Assembly (NCBI GenBank): GCA_022072085.1
Contig: JAJVII010000004.1
Span: forward strand, 1 to 64,000
Length of the DNA: 64,000 bases
From: Phycisphaerae bacterium
GTDB lineage: Bacteria > Planctomycetota > Phycisphaerae > JAJVII01
Reading direction: 5' to 3'
The position numbers were made by a program, and so were the translations under genes. Each line of letters starts with the position of its first letter. Position 1 is the first letter of the stretch. The notes under the pieces were generated by a model that was given only the letters and a program-made list of their open reading frames with translations, was not told the DNA's origin and did not search any database. Positions 58,614 to 64,000 of the stretch are shown piece after piece.

Positions 58614-60188
58614 TCAGTGCGTTTCGGGCTTGCCCAGCAGGGGGGTCAGTTCGGCCAGTTTCTCTTCCAGCAGTTTCTGCGTCGCGGCCTCGGCGTTCAG
58701 CCGAAGCAGCGGCTCGGTGTTGCTCTTGCGGACGTTGAACCACCAGTCGTCGAAGTCGATGCGGATGCCGTCCTGGCGGTCGATCTCGCCCTGGCCGTAT
58801 CGCTCGGCCAGCTTGTCGATGGTCTCGTCCTTCTTCTCGTTGCGGAAGTTGAGTTCGCCGCTGGAGGCGTAGCGGCTCAGCGGCTTGAGCAGTTGCGACA
58901 GCGGCACGTTGCGGCGGCTGAGCAGGTTGAGCATCTGGATGAAGACCATCGCCCCGCTGTCGGCGAAGAAGTAGTCCTTGAAGTAGAAGTGCCCTGAGCC
59001 CTCGCCGGCGAAGACGCCGTTGGCTTCGGACAGGGCCTTCTTGATGTAAGCGTGTCCGACGCGCTCGCGGCGCGGCACGCCGCCGGCCCGGGTGATTTCC
59101 TCGACGACCACGCGGCTGGTCCGCACGTCGTAGACGACGGTCGAGCCCGGCTCGCGGGCCAGGAACACCGGCACCAGCAGGGCGGTGATCAGGTCGCTGT
59201 GAACGGGCCGCCCGGTCTGGTCGACGAAGACGCAGCGGTCGGCGTCGCCGTCGAAGCAGACGCCGAAGTGGGCCTTCTCGGCCACGACCGCGCGGCGCAG
59301 CTCGCGCAGGCTGGATTCGAGCATCGGGTTGGGCTCGTGCCTGAACTCGCCCAGCGGGGCGAAGTTCAGGGGGACGATTTCCACCGGCAGGTCGTCGAAG
59401 ACGGCCGGGACCATCTTGCCCGCGCTGCCGTTGGAGGCGTCGACGACGACGCGCAGCGGCCGCAGGCCTTCGTCCATGAACCCGCGCAGGAAGTCGCGGT
59501 ACGGGCCCCACAGGTCTTCGCGGTGCCGCGTCGCCCCGACGGTCACCTTGTGGATGGCGATGGCCTCGGCGATCCGCTTGAGTTCCCATAGCCCGGTGTC
59601 CTGGCCGATCGGACGGGCCTTCTGCCCGCTGATCTTGAACCCGTTGTACTGCGCCGGATTGTGGCTGGCCGTCACCTGCACCCCGCCGCACGTGCCCAGG
59701 TGGTTGATTGCGAAGTAGATCATCGGCGTGTCGCACAGACCGATGTCGATCGTCTCGGTGTTCGTCGAGCTGATGCCGGTGACCAGCGCGTCGGTCAGCG
59801 CCGGGCTGGACTGCCGGGCGTCGCAGCCGACCACCAGGCGATTGGCCGACTGCTCGCTGCGGCTGTAGCCGGTCAGCAGCGACCGCAGGAAGCTGGCCGA
59901 CGCGTGGCCGACCTTCCACGCGACGTCCTCGTTCAGCGGCTCGGGGTAGGTCCCGCGAATGTCGTAGGCCTTGAATATCTGGTCCATCACCGGGGAGGGC
60001 TTGGGTTTCTCTGGCATCGGGCGACTGTCCTGTTGGGGGGGCGGTTGGGTCAGGTTAACGTCCGCGTATTCGCAGTTGGGACACTTGAAGAACCCGGCCG
60101 CCTGCCGGGCGCGGCAGACGGCCTGGGATATTGTATAGCTCTGCCCGGGGCAGCGCCGAGATTCCGCCTGGTCTTCGTCTCTGTTCAC
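58614..60188 (-). CDS. Phosphomannomutase/phosphoglucomutase with N-terminal zinc-ribbon extension (GTG start; alternative ATG at 60017)
   Basis: IFKAYDIRGTYPEPLNEDVAWKVG; VTASHNPAQYNGFKIS; CFDGDADRCVFVD; N-terminal CPG..C..CPNC. Confidence 0.88.
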   Translation of the reverse strand: MNRDEDQAESRRCPGQSYTISQAVCRARQAAGFFKCPNCEYADVNLTQPPPQQDSRPMPEKPKPSPVMDQIFKAYDIRGTYPEPLNEDVAWKVGHASASFLRSLLTGYSRSEQSANRLVVGCDARQSSPALTDALVTGISSTNTETIDIGLCDTPMIYFAINHLGTCGGVQVTASHNPAQYNGFKISGQKARPIGQDTGLWELKRIAEAIAIHKVTVGATRHREDLWGPYRDFLRGFMDEGLRPLRVVVDASNGSAGKMVPAVFDDLPVEIVPLNFAPLGEFRHEPNPMLESSLRELRRAVVAEKAHFGVCFDGDADRCVFVDQTGRPVHSDLITALLVPVFLAREPGSTVVYDVRTSRVVVEEITRAGGVPRRERVGHAYIKKALSEANGVFAGEGSGHFYFKDYFFADSGAMVFIQMLNLLSRRNVPLSQLLKPLSRYASSGELNFRNEKKDETIDKLAERYGQGEIDRQDGIRIDFDDWWFNVRKSNTEPLLRLNAEAATQKLLEEKLAELTPLLGKPETH

Positions 60189-61018
60189 TAGGTAACCGTC
60201 GATTCAGCCTCCGTGGCCGGGACGCGGAACTTAAAGTTGGGGCTCATCCCCATCCACCCGGCCGGGTTGTCGAACGTGATCGCCCGAACGACCTCCTCGC
60301 CCAGACCGAGCTTGCGGACCGCCTCGGCTGCCCGCAGCAGGCTCAGCGGGTCGGACGGGCCCCAGTCGGCTGAACTGTTCACCAGCATCCGCCGGCTGCC
60401 CCACTGCTTGAGGATCTTGGCTGTCCGCTCGGGGCTCAGCTTCGTCGGGTAGACTGTCATGCCGCACCAGCAGCCCTCGAAGCCTCGGCTGACAGGCATC
60501 GTCTCTTCGGTGTTGTGGTCGATGTCCACAAGGTGCGGCGGGACTTTCATCTCACGCAGGATGTCCACCGTGCGCTTTGTCCCCCGCAGTTTGTCCACGT
60601 GCGGCGTGTGGATCATGATCGGCATGTTCCGCTCGACCGCGATCTGAAGCTGTGCGCGGAACGCCTTCTCCTCGTTGGGCGTGATGTTGTTGAAACCGAT
60701 CTCGCCCAGCGCGACGACGTTCGGCCGGTCCAGATATTCGCCCATGCCGGCCAGCGTCTCCTCGGCCAGCCTGGCGTCCTCGGACTCCTTGGGGTTCACC
60801 GCGATCGCGCAGTAATAGTCGATGCCGACCTTCGCCGCCCGCTGGCCCTCCCACGTCGTCAGGTGATTGAAATAGTCCCAGAAGGTTCCGGGGTAGCGGC
60901 GGGCCGATCCCAGCCAGAACGCCGGTTCCATGATCGCCACGATCCCCGCCGCCGCCATCCGCTCGTAGTCGTCGGTCGTGCGGGAATACATGTGTATGTG
61001 ATGGTCGATCGCTCGCAT
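60188..61018 (-). CDS. TatD-like metal-dependent hydrolase
   Basis: MRAIDHHIHMYSRTTDDYERMAAAGIVAIMEP; VVALGEIGFNN; MIHTPHV; RRMLVNSSADWGPSDP. Confidence 0.82.
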   Translation of the reverse strand: MRAIDHHIHMYSRTTDDYERMAAAGIVAIMEPAFWLGSARRYPGTFWDYFNHLTTWEGQRAAKVGIDYYCAIAVNPKESEDARLAEETLAGMGEYLDRPNVVALGEIGFNNITPNEEKAFRAQLQIAVERNMPIMIHTPHVDKLRGTKRTVDILREMKVPPHLVDIDHNTEETMPVSRGFEGCWCGMTVYPTKLSPERTAKILKQWGSRRMLVNSSADWGPSDPLSLLRAAEAVRKLGLGEEVVRAITFDNPAGWMGMSPNFKFRVPATEAESTVT

Positions 61019-61350
61019 GGACAAACTCCCAGTTCCGGGGGTTGCTGCTTCTGTATACCGCTGTCGGTGGGGCGAGTCAAGCCGACCCGGAATCCGCAAA
61101 CTCGCCCCGCCGAACACGCTCGGCCCAGCCGATCGGGCCGGTGCAATATCCAACCTGGACTGCGCGTGCAAACGGCGTACCAGGCTCACGCCCGTGACGG
61201 AAACGCCATATCTGATTACGCCTCAAATGTTTGCAGTATGACCGCTCGCAACGACCCGCCGACCGCCTGCACAACGGCCGTGCAAACCGCCCTGAGCTTA
61301 TGCAGTCCCTCGCAAACTTGGTCGCTGACGAAATTGCCAAATAATCCACC

Positions 61351-61393
61351 TTGACACCCGCAGGAACATAAATATAGTACCGTGTGCATACTA
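61351..61393 (+). promoter_or_regulatory. Promoter of Rrf2 gene with overlapping inverted repeat (putative autoregulatory operator)
   Basis: TTGACA-N16-TATAGT; TAGTA-N9-TACTA at 61375-61393. Confidence 0.6.
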
Positions 61394-61427
61394 AATTGGT
61401 CCACAGCTATCCACCGAGGATTCAAGG

Positions 61428-61925
61428 ATGCTTTCGCTCACCAAAAAGACGGAGTATGCCCTGATCGCCATGTCGCACCTGGCGCGACGGGATGGCAAGC
61501 TGGCGTCGGCCCGCGAGATCGCGGAGCGCTACTCGCTTCCGCTGCCGGTGCTGATGAACATCCTCAAGAAGCTCAACCACGAGAATCTCGTCGATTCGGT
61601 CCGCGGCGCCAAGGGCGGCTACCGGCTGGCCGTCCGGTCGGAGGATCTCTCGCTGACGCGGCTGATCGAGGCCATCGAAGGTCCCGTTCGGCTTATCGAT
61701 TGCGCGGACTTCGATCACGACCGCGGGACCGATCACGGCGACATGTGCGTGCGGATGGGCGGCTGCCCCATCCGCGGACCGGTGATGAAGGTGCATCGCC
61801 GGTTGCAGGAATTCCTCAGCACGATCACTCTGGCCGACATCGTCCGCCAGACGATTCCAGGGGAGCCCCTGGCTGTGCAACTCGCCCCGGCGCAGCCCGG
61901 CACGCAGGGCATGACGGGGGCGTAG
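61428..61925 (+). CDS. Rrf2 family transcriptional regulator
   Basis: MLSLTKKTEYALIAMSHLARRDGKLASAREIAERYSLPLPVLMNILKKL...VRGAKGGYRLA; three Cys in CADFDHDRGTDHGDMCVRMGGC. Confidence 0.95.
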   Translation: MLSLTKKTEYALIAMSHLARRDGKLASAREIAERYSLPLPVLMNILKKLNHENLVDSVRGAKGGYRLAVRSEDLSLTRLIEAIEGPVRLIDCADFDHDRGTDHGDMCVRMGGCPIRGPVMKVHRRLQEFLSTITLADIVRQTIPGEPLAVQLAPAQPGTQGMTGA

Positions 61926-62036
61926 ACGGCGAAGGAACGGGTCGGACCGGCGCGTGGCCGGCCCGGTTGACGAGATAGTGCTGTTCGCATTTTACGCAAT
62001 CGCACCGGACCGTGGTCCGGAGGGAGTTGACCAGAG

Positions 62037-62366
62037 ATGGCGATCGAGTTGACTGAGAGAGCGGCCGAGGAAGTCAAGACGATCCTCAAGCAGCAGAGCC
62101 TGTCCGATGAGACCTGCCTGCGCGTCGGTGTGCGCGGCGGCGGGTGCTCGGGTTTCAGCTATATGCTCGACCTGGTGGAGAAGGCGTCCGACGAGGACGA
62201 GGTGCTCGACAGCCACGGCGTCAAGCTGGTGTGCGACTCCAAGAGCTATCTCTATCTCAACGGCACGACCATTGACTTCCGCGACGAGGTGATGGGCCGC
62301 GGGTTCGTCTTCAACAACCCCAACGCGACCAGCACCTGCGGCTGCGGCAGCAGCTTCACCGCCTGA
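62037..62366 (+). CDS. A-type iron-sulfur cluster carrier (IscA/ErpA family)
   Basis: LRVGVRGGGCSGFSYMLDL; FNNPNATSTCGCGSSF. Confidence 0.95.
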   Translation: MAIELTERAAEEVKTILKQQSLSDETCLRVGVRGGGCSGFSYMLDLVEKASDEDEVLDSHGVKLVCDSKSYLYLNGTTIDFRDEVMGRGFVFNNPNATSTCGCGSSFTA

Positions 62367-62397
62367 ACGACCACAGGCAGCAATGCCTGCCTTCGAA

Positions 62398-62426
62398 ACG
62401 GGCCCCGTCGGCGCGGGGCCCGTTTG
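62398..62426 (+). terminator. Hairpin terminator
   Basis: ACGGGCCCCG/CGGGGCCCGT then TTTG. Confidence 0.8.
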
Positions 62427-62444
62427 TCATGTACGGGTTGAAGG

Positions 62445-63758
62445 TCAGTCCCGCTCGTGAGCGATCAGGTCGTCGTAGCTCTCGCGGCGGCGGATGATCC
62501 GGTAGCCCTCGCCGTCGACGAGCACCTCGGGGGGGCGCGGCCGGGCGTTGTACTGGCTGGCCATCGCGAACCCGTAGGCCCCCGCGCTGAAAATCGCCAG
62601 CCGGTCGCCCCGCGCCACCGGCGGCAGCGGACGGTCCTTGGCGAAGAAGTCGCCGCTCTCGCAGATTGGGCCTACCACGTCCACAGCCGAGAGGCCGGGC
62701 AGGTTCGCCGCCTCGGTCCGCACCGCCGGCGGGACGAAGCTCGCCTTCACGCGCGTCGGCCAGATGAAGTGGAACGCCCCGTAGAGCATCGGCCGAATCA
62801 GGTCGTTCATCGCGGCGTCGACAATGACGAACCGCCGGTCCCCGCCGCTCTTGACGTACTGCACCTGCGTCAGCATCACGCCGGCGTTGCCTGCGATGAA
62901 CCGCCCCGGCTCCAGCGTGATCCGCAGCCCGCGGCCCCGGAGCATCGGGACCAGGGCCTCGGCGAACGCCGACGCGGGCAGGGCCTCTTCGGCCTGGTAG
63001 TTGATGCCGAACCCGCCGCCGAGGTCCAGCGAGTCGATTGCGAACCCCTCGCCGCGCAGACCGTCGATCAGCGCCAGCGTCTTGGCCGTCGCGTCCACGT
63101 AAGGCTGAACGGTCGTGATCTGCGAGCCGATGTGCAGGTGGATGCCGCGCAGGTGCAGGCCAGGCCGATCGGGCGCAGCCGCCCGGTTGCCGAGCCGCCG
63201 GGCGTGGGCCCGGAAGATGGCCATCGCCCGCTCGATGTCCACGCCGAACTTCGTCTCCTTCTTGCCGGTCGTGATGTAGGTGTGCGTCCTGGGGTCCACG
63301 TCCGGGTTGACGCGCAGCGCCCCGCGAGCCGGTCGGCCCATGCGGCCGGCTATGCGGTCTATGTTCTCCAGTTCCGGCTCGCTCTCGACGTTGAACAGGC
63401 CGACGCCGGCCTCGATGGCCTCGGCGATTTCGCGGTCGCTCTTGCCCACGCCGGCAAAGACGATCCGGGCCGGGTCGCCGCCGGCGGCCAGGGCCCGGTG
63501 GATCTCTCCGCCGCTGACCACGTCGAAGCCCGCGCCGGCTTCAGCCAGCACGCGGCAGATGTGCAGATTGCCGTTGGTCTTGACCGCGTAGCAGACCGTC
63601 GCGTCCAGCGGGGCGAAGGCCTCGACGATCTGACCGAAGTGGTGCAGCAGCGTCGCCTTCGAGTAGACGTAGACCGGCGTGCCGACCTCTTGCACGATCC
63701 GGTCAGCCGACACTCCCTCGCAGTAGAGCTGCCCATCGCGATATTCAAAGTGATCCAT
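62445..63758 (-). CDS. lysA: Diaminopimelate decarboxylase
   Basis: TPVYVYSKATLLHHF; CYAVKTNGNLHICRVLAEAGAGFDVVSGGEIHRAL; GGGFGINY; PICESGDFFAKDR. Confidence 0.96.
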   Translation of the reverse strand: MDHFEYRDGQLYCEGVSADRIVQEVGTPVYVYSKATLLHHFGQIVEAFAPLDATVCYAVKTNGNLHICRVLAEAGAGFDVVSGGEIHRALAAGGDPARIVFAGVGKSDREIAEAIEAGVGLFNVESEPELENIDRIAGRMGRPARGALRVNPDVDPRTHTYITTGKKETKFGVDIERAMAIFRAHARRLGNRAAAPDRPGLHLRGIHLHIGSQITTVQPYVDATAKTLALIDGLRGEGFAIDSLDLGGGFGINYQAEEALPASAFAEALVPMLRGRGLRITLEPGRFIAGNAGVMLTQVQYVKSGGDRRFVIVDAAMNDLIRPMLYGAFHFIWPTRVKASFVPPAVRTEAANLPGLSAVDVVGPICESGDFFAKDRPLPPVARGDRLAIFSAGAYGFAMASQYNARPRPPEVLVDGEGYRIIRRRESYDDLIAHERD

Positions 63759-63797
63759 GTCTCGCAACCTCAGGAGAACGAGGAGAGGCAGAGGGGA

Positions 63798-63900
63798 ATT
63801 TCAGATTGAGGATTTTCGATTGTAGATTGAAGAGGGCAGGCGACAGGTCTCGTGGCACTTCCCTTCTTGAATCTACAATCTGAAATCTGCAATCTGAAAT
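63798..63900. repeat. Heptad-armed hairpin (CTNNAAT family), five units per arm
   Basis: ATTTCAG ATTGAGG ATTTTCG ATTGTAG ATTGAAG - spacer - CTTGAAT CTACAAT CTGAAAT CTGCAAT CTGAAAT. Confidence 0.92.
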
Positions 63901-63947
63901 TGCCTTTCTCTGTCCGGCCTCTGTCTCTCTGCACCTCTGCGTTAGAC

Positions 63948-64000
63948 TCAGAACCCGTACCTCGCCAGAAACGTCTTCGCCTGCTTGGCCGCCGCCTCGG
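63948..64000 (-). CDS. C-terminus of a gene truncated by window end
   Basis: Minus frame ...EAAAKQAKTFLARYGF*. Confidence 0.5.
   Translation of the reverse strand, partial: EAAAKQAKTFLARYGF

Noticed and set aside
61069-61108. GGGGCGAGT/ACTCGCCCC inverted repeat upstream of the TatD-like gene
   Set aside because: A 9-bp stem with a 22-nt loop in a GC-rich leader is expected by chance at this scale; no supporting context.
63798-63900. CRISPR array interpretation of the short repeats
   Set aside because: Units are 7 bp, contiguous and without unique spacers; no cas genes. Not CRISPR.

Overview
High-GC bacterial chromosome segment with a Planctomycetes/Phycisphaerae-like flavour: PEP-CTERM proteins, two Cys-type sulfatases, a DUF4175-like giant, HDAC-like and DUF72 proteins. 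No phage, CRISPR array, rRNA or intact transposase was seen. About 55 genes are supported. They include the rpsB-tsf-pyrH-frr translation cluster, two tRNAs (Glu-TTC, Lys-TTT), mdh, purM, asnB, folE beside a double PTPS-domain protein, mnmA, PPi-type pfk, lysA, an Rrf2/A-type Fe-S pair, and a fluoride riboswitch-crcB-DUF190 locus. The most unusual signals are intergenic. (1) A family of imperfect hairpins has arms built from short tandem units, mostly 7-mers and often five per arm. The unit sequence differs between loci but is homogeneous within each locus, and the loops look related (GGAGG...CGT..TTC). (2) A 172-bp repeat occurs in two copies that align without gaps (19325-19496 and 53592-53763). 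Each copy has three decamers and a conserved hairpin. (3) A 51-bp MITE-like element with perfect 16-bp TIRs and TTA direct repeats lies next to a promoter. Other leads are a GGDEF protein with a GEEEF motif, a GH10-fold protein lacking both catalytic glutamates, a truncated sulfotransferase, an N-terminal zinc ribbon on a phosphohexomutase, and two microprotein candidates. All calls come from reading the sequence and the ORF track; no database search was run.
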